From assembly GCF_900070355.1 (NCBI RefSeq), contig NZ_LN849456.1, forward strand, positions 1,364,001-1,428,000: a stretch of 64,000 nt of DNA, given 5' to 3'. This stretch comes from Devriesea agamarum (GTDB lineage Bacteria > Actinomycetota > Actinomycetes > Actinomycetales > Dermabacteraceae). The position numbers were made by a program, and so were the translations under genes. Of the stretch, positions 9,415 through 19,704 are shown piece by piece (the stretch's first letter is position 1; each line of letters begins with the position of its first letter). The notes beneath the pieces are model-generated. The model did no database searches, was not told the DNA's origin, and worked only from the letters and a program-made list of their open reading frames with translations.

Positions 9415-10742
9415 GCACACCATCTGTCAGCGCTGACTTATTTGAGCGAGCCCGTCGCGTCATCCCGTCGGGAGTGAACTCTCCGGTGCGCGCCTTCGGC
9501 TCCGTCGGGGGAACACCGCCGTTCATCACCTCGGCACACGGAGCGTTCGTGACGGACGCGGACGGACGCGACTATGTCGACCTCGTCTGCTCCTGGGGGC
9601 CCATCATCTTGGGGCACGCCCATCCAGCCGTGGTCGATGCGGTCCGGGAAGCCGCAGGAAAGGGCCTGTCGTTCGGCGCCCCGCAACCGGGAGAAGTTGA
9701 GCTTGCAGAACTGGTGACAGGCCTGATCACCCCGGTGGAGAAAATTCGGATGGTCTCCTCTGGGACCGAAGCCACCATGTCCGCAATCCGTCTCGCCCGC
9801 GGCGCCACCGGTCGGGACCTGATCGTAAAATTCGCAGGCTGCTACCACGGCCACGTCGACGCCTTACTCGCCGAAGCGGGCAGCGGCGTGGCGACCTTCG
9901 CAATGCCGGGTTCTGCGGGCGTCACTGCGCACACCACCGAAGATGTCCTAGTACTCCCGTACCACGATCGCGATGCTGTGCGCGAAGCCTTCGCTCGCGA
10001 CGGCCAGCGCATCGCCGCCATCATCACCGAAGCCGCCCCCTGCAATATGGGCGTGATTCGACCCGACGTGCAGGACGGCATCGGGTTTAACCATTTCCTC
10101 GCCAACATCGCCCATGCTCACGGTGCCCTTCTGATCAGCGACGAAGTCCTCACCGGCTTCCGGGCCTCCGCCACCGGTCAGTACGGCCTAGATGGCCAAG
10201 GGTGGGCACCCGACCTCATGACATTTGGCAAGGTGATCGGCGGTGGCATGCCGGTCGGCGCCTTCGGCGGACGCGCCGACATTATGGATCTGCTGGCCCC
10301 GGCTGGACCGGTATATCAAGCCGGAACTCTCTCCGGCAATCCCCTGGCGACCGCCGCGGGCCTCGCCACGCTACGCGCACTTGACGCCTCGGTGTACGCC
10401 CGCCTGGGCGATGCTTCCCAGCGCCTGCAAGAAGCCATCTCTGAAGCGCTGACCAGCGCATCGGTTCCTCATACGGTGAATTCAACGGGAACCTTGTTCT
10501 CGGTATTCTTCCGAAACGGCGACGTGTGCGACTACTCCGATGCACAACAGCAAGACACCCGCGCCTACGCCGCGTTCTTCCATTCGATGCTGGAGCAGGG
10601 TATCGCTCTGCCTCCATCCGCGTACGAAGCCTGGTTCCTTTCTATCGCACACGATGACTCGGTTCTTGACCGCATCGTCGCCGCGTTGCCTGCGGCTGCC
10701 CGGGCAGCCGGACGCGTTGCAGGCTCGTCAGCATCGTCCTGA
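9411..10742 (+). CDS. hemL: Glutamate-1-semialdehyde 2,1-aminomutase
   Basis: This 443-residue PLP enzyme converts glutamate-1-semialdehyde to 5-aminolevulinate, so the organism uses the C5 route. The start [21 protein letters not shown] leads to [10 protein letters not shown]-type sequence; [25 protein letters not shown] and DEVLTGFR follow, and the PLP lysine is in [18 protein letters not shown]. The ATG at 9411 overlaps the hemB stop; a longer in-frame ORF would run into hemB. A small His/Asp-rich protein gene begins 19 bases downstream. Confidence 0.95.
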   Translation: MSTPSVSADLFERARRVIPSGVNSPVRAFGSVGGTPPFITSAHGAFVTDADGRDYVDLVCSWGPIILGHAHPAVVDAVREAAGKGLSFGAPQPGEVELAELVTGLITPVEKIRMVSSGTEATMSAIRLARGATGRDLIVKFAGCYHGHVDALLAEAGSGVATFAMPGSAGVTAHTTEDVLVLPYHDRDAVREAFARDGQRIAAIITEAAPCNMGVIRPDVQDGIGFNHFLANIAHAHGALLISDEVLTGFRASATGQYGLDGQGWAPDLMTFGKVIGGGMPVGAFGGRADIMDLLAPAGPVYQAGTLSGNPLATAAGLATLRALDASVYARLGDASQRLQEAISEALTSASVPHTVNSTGTLFSVFFRNGDVCDYSDAQQQDTRAYAAFFHSMLEQGIALPPSAYEAWFLSIAHDDSVLDRIVAALPAAARAAGRVAGSSASS

Positions 10743-10761
10743 GGATTGTCCACCGCTATCC

Positions 10762-11187
<426 letters not shown>

Positions 11188-11590
11188 AGCGTGAGACCGG
11201 CGATAAAGCGCCGTTGCGGATTCAATATGACGTGACCGTGGCACGCAAGAGTTTGTTCACCCTGCTGCCGAGCCCTACCCGGAACTGCGCGGATCGAAAA
11301 CGGGGATGAAATGCTTTCAGTATCAACCCCGCGCCGCAGAACCCGTCCCCGCCAGCGACAATGATCGTTATAGCTCCCCATCCTCCGTATTCGTACAGAC
11401 CTTGGATCGATACACATCTTCGGTATCGTTCTGCTGGGCTATCGACCGTCGGTAAGCATCCGCTTGAATCCCTCAGGCGTGGCACACGGGCGTGAACCGG
11501 CTCGCGCGTCTAACCTATTCCCACGGTCTGTGCTGGTCAAAGCTAAGCATCCGGGGATGAACTTGCCATGAACTTAAGGTGATACGACAC
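11188..11590. other. Intergenic region upstream of the DHPS paralogue
   Basis: These 403 bases contain no supported gene. A short hairpin (CGGCG-ATAAAG-CGCCG, near 11200) could mark the end of the hemL transcript but lacks a T tract. An 87-codon reverse frame at 11222-11485 has no family features. AAGGTGA at 11577-11583 is the ribosome-binding site for the next gene. Confidence 0.4.
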
Positions 11591-12472
11591 ATGGGCACTG
11601 CCTCCGCTACCTCGCCGTACCCGCTTCCACTACCCAATCTGACACACGCTATTGCGGTGATGGCGATTGTTAACCGTACCCCTGATTCGTTCTACGACCA
11701 GGGCAAAACCTGGGCGCTGAAGGCAGCTATCGACGCCGCGGTGAAGGCTGCATGCACCGGCGCCCAGATCGTCGATATCGGCGGGGTTCCCTTTGCGCCA
11801 GGGCATCCTCTGCCCGGAGACGACGAAGCAGACCGAGTTGAGCCCGTTGTTCGGGCTTTACGGGACCGGGATACACACGTGCTGATCTCCGTCGATACGT
11901 TCCACGCCAGTGTGGCGCAGCGTGTCCTAGCGGCAGGCGCCGACATTATTAATGACACCACCGGGTTGGCCGATCCTGAGCTGGCATCCGTGGTCGCCGA
12001 GTATGGGGCCTCCATTGTGCTCACGCACTCCCTAGCGTCTCCCCGCACGCCCTACCCGCGCCCCGTCTACGGCGACATCGTCACCGAGGTGCGGGATTTT
12101 CTGGAGACGCGAATCCAAACGGCGTTGGCGGCGGGAATTTCGGCTGATCGGATCATTATTGATCCGGGCCCGGACCTCAATAAGTCCACGGTGCACACGC
12201 TTGAGCTTTTACGCGGACTAGATCGGATCGCCGATCTGGGCTACCCCATGTTGGCGGCGCTGTCTCGCAAAGATTTCATCGGCGAAAGCCTCAGCCTGCC
12301 CAAGGAGGACCGGCTAATCGGGTCACTTGCCGCTGCCAGCCAGTGTGTCGAACGCGGCGCCCGCATCCTGAGGGTTCATGATGTCGCCGAAACATTGCAG
12401 TTCACCAGGATGATCGAAATTATGCGGGGTTGGCGCACCCCCAGCGGCCCGCTCGTGCATAACGCGAGCTAG
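11591..12472 (+). CDS. Dihydropteroate synthase paralogue (FolP2-like)
   Basis: The 293-residue protein has the DHPS TIM-barrel motifs in order: AIVNRTPDSFYD (loop 1), VDIGGVPFAPGHP (loop 2), ISVDTFHA, ADIINDTTG, IDPGPDLNKST, and LSRKDFIGE. Its NRTPDSFYD and the altered DIGG loop resemble mycobacterial FolP2 more than FolP1. FolP2 is a paralogue reported not to act as the main sulfonamide-target DHPS. ATG at 11591 is preferred to GTG at 11579 because AAGGTGA precedes it at about 7 bases. No other folate gene is nearby. It ends at a strong shared hairpin with the convergent mannosidase gene. Confidence 0.85.
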   Translation: MGTASATSPYPLPLPNLTHAIAVMAIVNRTPDSFYDQGKTWALKAAIDAAVKAACTGAQIVDIGGVPFAPGHPLPGDDEADRVEPVVRALRDRDTHVLISVDTFHASVAQRVLAAGADIINDTTGLADPELASVVAEYGASIVLTHSLASPRTPYPRPVYGDIVTEVRDFLETRIQTALAAGISADRIIIDPGPDLNKSTVHTLELLRGLDRIADLGYPMLAALSRKDFIGESLSLPKEDRLIGSLAAASQCVERGARILRVHDVAETLQFTRMIEIMRGWRTPSGPLVHNAS

Positions 12473-12475
12473 CCG

Positions 12476-12516
12476 TCGCGGGGCGGAGCACCACTTGAGG
12501 GTGCTCCGCCCCGCGA
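12476..12516. terminator. Strong hairpin between convergent genes
   Basis: A 17-bp perfect stem (arms 12476-12492 and 12500-12516, GC-rich, 7-base loop) lies directly after the FolP2-like stop and 93 bases before the mannosidase stop. There is no T tract. It is likely a bidirectional transcript end. Confidence 0.7.
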
Positions 12517-12608
12517 TCAACCGTTCCTATGAAGGTGGCGCTGGCAATCTCACCGATGCGCCCCTCTCCCTATATACCCGCGGAAAGGGGCGCTACCAGC
12601 GGGTCGCG

Positions 12609-15600
12609 TCAACGACGGCGAAGGCGCAGGGTCTTGATCTCGAACGGACGGAACGAGAGTGCGATCCCGTTCTCCGTCTCCTCGAGTCGGGTCCGATGCG
12701 CAGGGGCTGTCTCGGGGAAGTCCCGTTCGAGTAGATCCACAACCTTCGGGTCCGTCAGGCTATCGGCCACCGACACCAATGCCTGTGCCCTCGAGCCCTC
12801 GGACTCGTACAGGCGCAGCACCAGATCGCCGGAGCGGTCCTCGGCGAGCTTGATCGTCTCCACGATGACGGCGGGATGGCTGACGGAAACCAGCGGATGA
12901 GCCGGTGCCGCCGGGACCTGCTGTTGAGTGCCATCAGCGGGCTCGGGCAGAACCCGCACCGGAAGGTTCACCTGGTAACCCTCGGATACGGCGTCGCGGA
13001 TTTCCGCACCCGGACGGATCGACACCGTCAGGGTGTAGCGCTTGTTGTCGGCACGCGGATCGGGATATTCAGGCGAGCGCACCAGGGTCAGGCGCGGAAT
13101 CGTGGTTGAGCCGCCGTCCTCGGGCCGAGTGTGGCGCAGAACGTCGTGACCGTAGGTGGAGTCGTTGGCGATGGCCACCCCGTAGTCGGGTTCGCCCAGG
13201 TGCACCCAGCGGTGTGCACAGGTCTCAAACCGTGCGTAGTCCCACGAGGTGTTCACCGGCACCGGGCGTTTAATGTGTCCGAACTGGATTTCACTGGTCA
13301 TATCGGCGGCACGCAGATCGAGCGGGAAGGCGAGCTTCAGAGCTTTCTTCTTTTCCTTCCAGTCGATGTCGTGCCGGATATCCAGGCTGCTGGCTCCACG
13401 ACGCAGCACGTAGGTCTGCACGATGGTGGATTCGCCACCGGTGACACCACGGGTTGCTTCGCCCTCGGCGGTCGCCGTGCGGTAGGTGACAGCAACTCGC
13501 ACCGCATCCTCGTCCTGCGTGGCTTCGATCGACACCGGAGTGGTGAGGTCACGCACCACGCGACGGTAGAACTCGTCGATGTCCCAGGCGTCCCAGGCGT
13601 TCGGGGTGTCGCGGTGCAGTTGGAGCAGGGCTCCTGCCGCTCCCGGTGCGATGGCCTCGCGTCCGGTATCCGCATCCACCAGGGACGAGATATTTCCGGC
13701 TGCGTCGATGACCGCGGTGACTAAGCCATTGCTGAGGGTCCAGGTGCGCCGTTCACCCTCGCCGCTTTCGGTGACGCGCAGGTTTGCCGTCGGATCGGTA
13801 GCTGCCGACGCCGCGCCAACGGCGTACGGCGCAATGTCGCCGCGGGCGACGGGGGCAGTGTTCACAATGCTGCCGGGAAGGCCAACCCCGGCTGAGCTCA
13901 GCGCGGCAAGTGCCGTCTCGATGATCCGTTCGCTGCGGGTGCGCACCGATTCGTAGTTGTGCTCGGCGTCCTTGTGTACCCAGGCAATCGATGAGCCCGG
14001 CAGGATGTCGTGGAACTGCATGAGCAAAACGTCGTGCCACATAGCTTCGAGCTCGTCATACGGGTACTCGAATGCCTCGGGGGCGCTGAGGCTCGCCAGG
14101 GACGACAAAAACTCGGCTTCGTGCAGCAGATGCTCGCTGCGCCGGTTGCCCTGTTTGGTGGACAGCTGCGCCGAGTAGGTGCCGCGATGCAGTTCGAGGT
14201 AAAGCTCACCGTTCCAGGTTTGAATCTCTTTGTATTCGTCGCGGGCGCGGGTGAAGAACTCTTTGGGGGTGCCGAATTCGACCTTGGGGCTGCCGTCGAG
14301 GTCCTGGGCGCGGCGTCCGGCTGCAATCTGTTCGCGGGTGGGGCCTCCGCCACCGTCGCCCCAGCCGAACAGGTCGATGCCGATGCTTGAGCGGCCTTTG
14401 TCTTTGAAGTTCTTTTCAAAGAACGCGAGTTCGGTGCCGGACAGCATGCCGTTGTAGGTATCGGCGGGCGGGAAGTGCGTGAACATTTCGGTGCCGTCGA
14501 TACCTTCCCACCGGAAGGTGTGGTGGGGGAAGGTGTTGTACTGGTTCCAGCTGACCTTCTGGGTCAGGAAGAACTCATGCCCGGCGAGCGCTGTGATCTG
14601 GGGAAGAGCACCCGAGTAGCCGAAGGAATCCGGTAGCCAGGTTTCAGTGGTCTCTACGCCGAAGTTTTCCAGGAAGAAGCGTTTACCGGCGATGAACTGC
14701 CGAGCCATTGCCTCGGACCCTGGCATGTTGGTGTCGGATTCCACCCACATGCCGCCGACGGGGATGAACTGTCCGGCCGCTACTTTTTCCTTGATCCGCT
14801 CGAACAGCGCCGGATAGTGCTGTTTAATCCAGGCGTACTGCTGGGCGGACGAGCAGGAGAAGGTGAACTCAGGGTCGGCATCCATGAGGGCGCACACATT
14901 GGAGAATGTACGGGCGCATTTGCGGATGGTTTCACGTACCGGCCAGAGCCAGGCGGAATCGATGTGGGCGTGGCCTGTGGCGACGACGGTCAGCGCGGAG
15001 GATGCGGCGGGACGGCTGAGCGCGGGGCGCAGAGCATCGCGGGCCGCCTGGACGGTGCCGGACATGTCGTCGGGGTCGGCGATATCGCAGGCATCTTCGA
15101 GGGCACGCAAGATTTCGTGGCGGCGTGAGGAATGCTCGGGGAGGGCATCCATCAGTGTCTTCAGGGCCAGCATGTCTTGGTGTAGTTCCCAGATGCGCTT
15201 ATCGCGGTGCGCTAGACGCAGCTCGGTGATCTCGTAGATCTCTTCGTCGGGGATGGTGTCGGGATCGCCGAGGGGGGTGGGGGCGAAGTCCCAGTTTCCG
15301 GCGACGGATGGGTTGGCGGCGCATTCGAGGTAGTAGTCGAGCTTTTCGCCCGGGCGCACCGGCAGGTAGTGGTTGTACGGGTTGATCGCTTTCACGGTGG
15401 TGCCGTCGGGGCGAAACACCAGGGCTTCGGCCTGGAATCCGGGCATGTTAGTGAAGGCGAGGTTGACTAGCAGTTCGCAGTCGGTGTCGTCCGTGGATGC
15501 CCAGTGTTCTGGAACGGTGCCGGTGACGTGCAACCACATGGTGCCCCATGGGCGGCCCCAGCGTGCGCCTACGGCAATGGGTTCGTAGGTAGCGGCGATA

Positions 15601-15743
15601 GCTTCACGGGGCGGGATCGGTTCTCCCGGCACCTGGTAGACGGCGAGGCTGACGTCGGCAAATTCGCGGTACGTCTTGCGTTCGACGTGGTCCCGGATGA
15701 AGCGTTGAATGCGTTCTTCAGTGATTTTGCGGTTTTCATGCAT
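12609..15743 (-). CDS. Alpha-mannosidase, glycoside hydrolase family 38
   Basis: The 1044-residue protein hydrolyses alpha-mannosidic bonds. An N-terminal region of about 250 residues precedes the GH38 catalytic domain, where GHAHIDSAWLWP gives the zinc-binding His260-x-Asp262 and WLPDSFGYSG gives the nucleophile Asp372. Middle and C-terminal beta-rich domains follow, as in bacterial cytosolic family members. No signal peptide is seen, so it is probably intracellular and acts on imported manno-oligosaccharides. ATG at 15743 is preceded by TAGGAGA. A longer frame would add 42 Arg-rich residues without family similarity. No transporter is adjacent. Confidence 0.92.
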   Translation of the reverse strand: MHENRKITEERIQRFIRDHVERKTYREFADVSLAVYQVPGEPIPPREAIAATYEPIAVGARWGRPWGTMWLHVTGTVPEHWASTDDTDCELLVNLAFTNMPGFQAEALVFRPDGTTVKAINPYNHYLPVRPGEKLDYYLECAANPSVAGNWDFAPTPLGDPDTIPDEEIYEITELRLAHRDKRIWELHQDMLALKTLMDALPEHSSRRHEILRALEDACDIADPDDMSGTVQAARDALRPALSRPAASSALTVVATGHAHIDSAWLWPVRETIRKCARTFSNVCALMDADPEFTFSCSSAQQYAWIKQHYPALFERIKEKVAAGQFIPVGGMWVESDTNMPGSEAMARQFIAGKRFFLENFGVETTETWLPDSFGYSGALPQITALAGHEFFLTQKVSWNQYNTFPHHTFRWEGIDGTEMFTHFPPADTYNGMLSGTELAFFEKNFKDKGRSSIGIDLFGWGDGGGGPTREQIAAGRRAQDLDGSPKVEFGTPKEFFTRARDEYKEIQTWNGELYLELHRGTYSAQLSTKQGNRRSEHLLHEAEFLSSLASLSAPEAFEYPYDELEAMWHDVLLMQFHDILPGSSIAWVHKDAEHNYESVRTRSERIIETALAALSSAGVGLPGSIVNTAPVARGDIAPYAVGAASAATDPTANLRVTESGEGERRTWTLSNGLVTAVIDAAGNISSLVDADTGREAIAPGAAGALLQLHRDTPNAWDAWDIDEFYRRVVRDLTTPVSIEATQDEDAVRVAVTYRTATAEGEATRGVTGGESTIVQTYVLRRGASSLDIRHDIDWKEKKKALKLAFPLDLRAADMTSEIQFGHIKRPVPVNTSWDYARFETCAHRWVHLGEPDYGVAIANDSTYGHDVLRHTRPEDGGSTTIPRLTLVRSPEYPDPRADNKRYTLTVSIRPGAEIRDAVSEGYQVNLPVRVLPEPADGTQQQVPAAPAHPLVSVSHPAVIVETIKLAEDRSGDLVLRLYESEGSRAQALVSVADSLTDPKVVDLLERDFPETAPAHRTRLEETENGIALSFRPFEIKTLRLRRR

Positions 15744-15986
15744 GGGGCGTCTCCTACGGGACGACGTCGTTGTGGTGCGTCGTGGATGGGCGTTTCGACG
15801 GTGGTGGAATGGTTGTTGGGGGTTCCTGCGAGTGGTGAATGGCTGCTGTTTTCGCGTCTGGTTCCGCACCTGAGTCGTGAGCGCTTGGTCAAACTTTTGG
15901 TTACGGAAACCGCCCGCTATTTTTGCCGGTGGAAAGCAGCTTCACCGGTTTATCTACCCTAACCCGGATTGGCGCCTCCACTCCAC

Positions 15987-16838
15987 TCAGCGAGCCGGGA
16001 CTTTTCTGTCGGCATCGGCGAAGCGACCCAGCACCTCGTCAGACAGCCGAGACCACAGGTGCTGGTGTATCTCCCCGAACGGTTGCTCGCCGAGGAAAGC
16101 ACACGCCACCCCAGCCTCAGGATCCACCCACAGGAAGGACCCCGACTGACCAAAATGACCGAACGTGCCCGGGCTATTCCCCGATCCCGTCCAGTGCGGA
16201 GACTTCTGTGCCCGGATCTCCACCCCCAGACCCCAATCGTTATGTTCCTGGCGGCCATAACCGGGCAACACCCCTGGCAACCCCTCGAACACCACATGGG
16301 TGGCCAGACGGTGCAGCTGCGGTGAGACCAGCGTCGGGCACAGCAGTTCCCGTCCCAACGCGAGCAAATCCAACACACTGGCGCAAAACCCTGCCGCAGG
16401 AGACCCCTCAATCACCGCATCGGCCATCCCCAGAGGCTCTACCACCGTGCGTTCAATCCAATCCAGAGGGTCATACCCGGTGTCCGCCCCAATCTGATCA
16501 CCCAAAATCTCAAACCCGCGGTTTGAATACGTCCGCCTCCGACCTGGTGCGCTCAAGACGTCGTCGGAACTAAACGCAAGACCCGCGGCATGGCTGAGCA
16601 GATGCCGCACGGTGGCCCCCGGAGGCCCAGCGGCAGCGTCAAGATCAAGCAGTTCCCGCTCCACCGCAATCCACGCGGACATCGCCGTGATCGGCTTGCT
16701 GACACTCGCCAGCGGATACGGCCTGCGCGGATCACCCAGTGTGCACCCGGTGCCGCGGGCATCGGTCACACCCAGGGCGCAGGAGAACGGAAACTCGTCA
16801 AAAACCGGGATCGAACTCACCGCTCCAGCATCCCACAA
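15987..16838 (-). CDS. Serine hydrolase, beta-lactamase (class C-like) fold
   Basis: The 283-residue protein has the three active-site motifs of the beta-lactamase/EstB family: SxxK at 45-48 (SVSK), YSN at 104-106, and a His-Gly motif in GTFGHFGQSG. It is short and without a signal peptide, which fits a cytosolic esterase or peptidase more than a secreted beta-lactamase. The start is TTG at 16838 with GGGAG about 7 bases upstream; a GTG six codons later is possible. It reads away from the fhaA operon. Substrate unknown. Confidence 0.8.
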   Translation of the reverse strand: MWDAGAVSSIPVFDEFPFSCALGVTDARGTGCTLGDPRRPYPLASVSKPITAMSAWIAVERELLDLDAAAGPPGATVRHLLSHAAGLAFSSDDVLSAPGRRRTYSNRGFEILGDQIGADTGYDPLDWIERTVVEPLGMADAVIEGSPAAGFCASVLDLLALGRELLCPTLVSPQLHRLATHVVFEGLPGVLPGYGRQEHNDWGLGVEIRAQKSPHWTGSGNSPGTFGHFGQSGSFLWVDPEAGVACAFLGEQPFGEIHQHLWSRLSDEVLGRFADADRKVPAR

Positions 16839-17115
16839 TCACCGCTCCCACCGTCCGCCCACCAGCCAATCCACTACCCCCGACCAACTGTTCACCCCAC
16901 TCTGTCGTCCGTCCCCGCCCGCGCCTCCGCACAGGTGAACGAGTCACCCAAGCTGGTATTCACGTGGAGTTACCCGGCGTTTTTCACAGGTTTATTACAT
17001 GACCTCGACCTCGACACCATGAAGCGCTCGACCTTCTCGGATACGATGACCAGCGAGGAGATTGCCACAACCTTCGGATAGGAACCGGCGGGTAACGAGA
17101 GCTGAGGAAACGATC

Positions 17116-17835
17116 GTGGGATTTTTGGACCGGCTGGAACGCGGGCTCGACCGCGGTGTCACCAGCGTATTCTCACGCGGGCGCGGACAGATTAAGCCGC
17201 TCGACCTCGCCCAAGGACTGCGCCGTGAATGCGACGATCAGATCCAGGTCCTGGACCGGGATCGCACCCTAGCTCCGAACGTCTTCACGGTCTACCTGAA
17301 CTCCGAAGACTACGACCGATTCGCTAGCTGGATCGACACCCTAATCGAAGAGCTGACCCGCCTCGTGGTCGAACACGTAGAGCGCCAGCGGTACACCCTG
17401 GTCGGCGCGGTCGCCGTGCACATCGAACGCGATGACGAAGTGCGCGCAGGCCGGTTTGAAACCGAGTCACGCACCGACAAGAACACTGGTACCCCCGCAA
17501 CCTCATCCGCCGCTTCCGCTGCACCCGCCCCCAGCACCGATCCGATTATCGATATCGACGGACAGCAATACCTGCTCAGCGGCCCCGTCACCGTTATCGG
17601 AAGAGGCGGCGACTCCGACATTATTCTCGACGACAGCGGAGTCTCCCGACACCACGTCGAACTGCGGCGCGAGCGCACCGGACTCGTAGTCACCGATCTC
17701 GGGTCCACCAATGGCACGTTCCTCGACGGTGAACGCATCCGCACCCCCGTAAGTGCGCACGACGGTCAGCGCATCCGCATCGGCCGCACCACCTTGACCC
17801 TCACCCTTCCCACCCCGACGGCAGACGAGTGGTGA
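17116..17835 (+). CDS. fhaA: FHA-domain protein FhaA (DUF3662 plus FHA)
   Basis: First gene of the kinase/cell-wall operon. The 239-residue protein has an N-terminal DUF3662 domain (FLDRLERGLDRGVTSVFSRG through KPLDLAQGLRRECDDQ) and a C-terminal FHA domain with GRGGDSDIILDD, SRHHVEL and TDLGSTNGTFLDG (about residues 145-235). FhaA binds phosphothreonine proteins; in mycobacteria partners include the PknB-phosphorylated MviN pseudokinase domain. GTG at 17116 is preferred to an upstream ATG because GAGGAAA lies just before it and the N-terminus then fits the family. Confidence 0.93.
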   Translation: MGFLDRLERGLDRGVTSVFSRGRGQIKPLDLAQGLRRECDDQIQVLDRDRTLAPNVFTVYLNSEDYDRFASWIDTLIEELTRLVVEHVERQRYTLVGAVAVHIERDDEVRAGRFETESRTDKNTGTPATSSAASAAPAPSTDPIIDIDGQQYLLSGPVTVIGRGGDSDIILDDSGVSRHHVELRRERTGLVVTDLGSTNGTFLDGERIRTPVSAHDGQRIRIGRTTLTLTLPTPTADEW

Positions 17836-17847
17836 GGCCTTTCACTC

Positions 17848-18366
17848 ATGAGTGAACTCACAATTATTCTGCTGCGTATCGGTTTCGTCGTCGCACTGTG
17901 GCTCTTTTTGTTCCTCGTGCTGGTGGTTTTGCGCAGCGACCTTTTCGGAACCGCGGTGGTTGCCCGAGGTCGCGCGGCGAATCGCAAAAATAGCCGTCGC
18001 GCAGAGTCCCGCAGTGAGACCAGCCGAACAGATGACACCCCCGCCTCTCGCACCGACCCCTCCGTGACCGCCCGCAACCTCGTGGTCACCGCTGGCCCAT
18101 TGCGTGGCACATCACTGCACTTGCAATCCATGCCCGTCCTCATTGGCCGCGCCCCAGAATGCACCCTGGTTCTCGACGACGATTACGCATCTAATCGTCA
18201 CGCGCGCGTGTTCGCCAAAGACGGCGAATGGTTTGTTGAGGACCTCGGTTCCACCAACGGCACCCTCTTAGCAGGTCGCCGTATCGATTCAGCAACCCTA
18301 TTTAAACCGGGGGCAACCTTGCGCATTGGCCGAACAGAGATCGAATTGAGACGAGGACCTCGATGA
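17848..18366 (+). CDS. fhaB: Membrane-anchored FHA-domain protein FhaB (FipA)
   Basis: The 172-residue protein starts with a single transmembrane helix (about residues 5-28, LTIILLRIGFVVALWLFLF), a basic linker, then an FHA domain with IGRAPECTLVLDD, SNRHARVF and EDLGSTNGTLL. It is the membrane FHA partner linked to cell division and elongation through Ser/Thr phosphorylation. It lies 12 bases after fhaA and overlaps pstP as ATGA. Confidence 0.93.
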   Translation: MSELTIILLRIGFVVALWLFLFLVLVVLRSDLFGTAVVARGRAANRKNSRRAESRSETSRTDDTPASRTDPSVTARNLVVTAGPLRGTSLHLQSMPVLIGRAPECTLVLDDDYASNRHARVFAKDGEWFVEDLGSTNGTLLAGRRIDSATLFKPGATLRIGRTEIELRRGPR

Positions 18367-19697
18367 CCATCGCCCTGGACTATGCGGCACGGTCCGATGT
18401 CGGGCTCGTCCGGTCAAATAACCAGGACTCCGGATACGCAGGTAGTCACCTGCTCGTCATCGCGGATGGCATGGGCGGACACGCCGGCGGAGACGTCGCC
18501 AGCTCCGTCGCGATCGGCTACCTTGCCCACCTCGATTCGGAAACGCCCGCCACCGACATCGTGGCGGGTTTGGAGGAAACGATTCTCCAGGCCAACGACG
18601 CTATTTTGCAGCGTTCGCGGGAAGAACCTCAGCTGGCTGGGCTGGGAACCACGGTGACCGCGCTGCTGCGCAGCGAGGGTAAGTTCGCGCTCGCACACAT
18701 TGGCGATTCACGGGCATATCTGCTGCGTGAGGGCCAGATGACCCAGGTCACCAAAGATCACACTTTTGTGCAGCGCCTCATGGATGAAGGGCGTCTGACC
18801 GAAGAGGAAGCCGAACGCCACCCCCAGCGTTCCGTGCTCATGCGAGTGCTCGGCGACGTCGACTCTGAACCGGACCTCGACCTCTCCCTGCGCCCGGCCC
18901 ATCCGGGCGACCGCTGGCTGCTGTGCTCGGACGGCCTATCGGGCATTGTCTCCGCCGACACCATCGCTCACACGCTGACCAGTTACGACCAGCCCGGTGA
19001 TTGCGCTGAGGCCTTAGTACAGCTTGCGTTAAAGGGTGGCGGCCCGGATAACGTGACCGTCATCGTCGCCGACGTCATAGACCTGGATGACATGCCCTCC
19101 GGGTATCCCACACCATCGACCACAGCCCAGGTCGTGGGGTCAGCCGCCCGCGACCGCAACCGTCCCACGGCCGCCACCGGACCTGCGGCCCGCGCTGCGG
19201 CACTGACCCGCCCCAACCCCGAGGTCCCTTTCGAGGACGAAGACTTCCAAGAAGATGAGCCGCCCCGCCGCACCCTGTGGCCACTGTTGGTGATTATTGC
19301 GCTTTTAGCCGCGGTTACCGTCGGGCTCGGGTGGCTCGGCTACCAGTGGAGCCAAAAACAATATTTCGTGGGCACCGACGGCGCCAATGTCGTGGTGTAT
19401 CGGGGCATTAACCAGGACATTGGCCCGATCAGTTTGTTTGAGCCCGAGGTGGTCACGCCGGTGAAAGTGGCCGATTTACCACCCGTCTACCAAGAACGCG
19501 TCCGCTCCACCATCACCGCCCAGGACCGTGGCGACGCCGAACGCATTATTGCCAGTCTGAAAACGGAAGTGACCTCGCACGGCATTCCCACGCCGACCCC
19601 TGACGCCTCCGTAGATCCCACCGCAGATCCCAGCCCCTCCCCCGCCCAGCCTTCACCGCACAATCCGGGACCTGCCCCCGGGTCGAGCGGGGAGTGA
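18363..19697 (+). CDS. pstP: PP2C-type Ser/Thr protein phosphatase PstP
   Basis: The 444-residue protein has a cytosolic PP2C domain (residues 1-240) with VRSNNQDS, IADGMGGHAGGD, HIGDSRAYLL, LLCSDGLSG and GPDNVTVIV, which supply the metal-binding aspartates. A linker, one transmembrane helix (WPLLVIIALLAAVTVGLGWL, about 300-320) and an extracellular Pro-rich tail follow. It dephosphorylates PknA and PknB and their targets. Its start overlaps the fhaB stop, and it is 7 bases from rodA. Confidence 0.95.
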   Translation: MTIALDYAARSDVGLVRSNNQDSGYAGSHLLVIADGMGGHAGGDVASSVAIGYLAHLDSETPATDIVAGLEETILQANDAILQRSREEPQLAGLGTTVTALLRSEGKFALAHIGDSRAYLLREGQMTQVTKDHTFVQRLMDEGRLTEEEAERHPQRSVLMRVLGDVDSEPDLDLSLRPAHPGDRWLLCSDGLSGIVSADTIAHTLTSYDQPGDCAEALVQLALKGGGPDNVTVIVADVIDLDDMPSGYPTPSTTAQVVGSAARDRNRPTAATGPAARAAALTRPNPEVPFEDEDFQEDEPPRRTLWPLLVIIALLAAVTVGLGWLGYQWSQKQYFVGTDGANVVVYRGINQDIGPISLFEPEVVTPVKVADLPPVYQERVRSTITAQDRGDAERIIASLKTEVTSHGIPTPTPDASVDPTADPSPSPAQPSPHNPGPAPGSSGE

Positions 19698-19704
19698 CCA
19701 CACC

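Noticed and set aside
11222-11485. 87-codon reverse frame in the gap before the DHPS paralogue
   Set aside because: No ribosome-binding site, no family features, and atypical composition.
15786-15962. 58-codon forward frame upstream of the mannosidase (MGVSTVVEWLLGV...)
   Set aside because: Weak start context and no recognisable family; could be a remnant but support is too thin.
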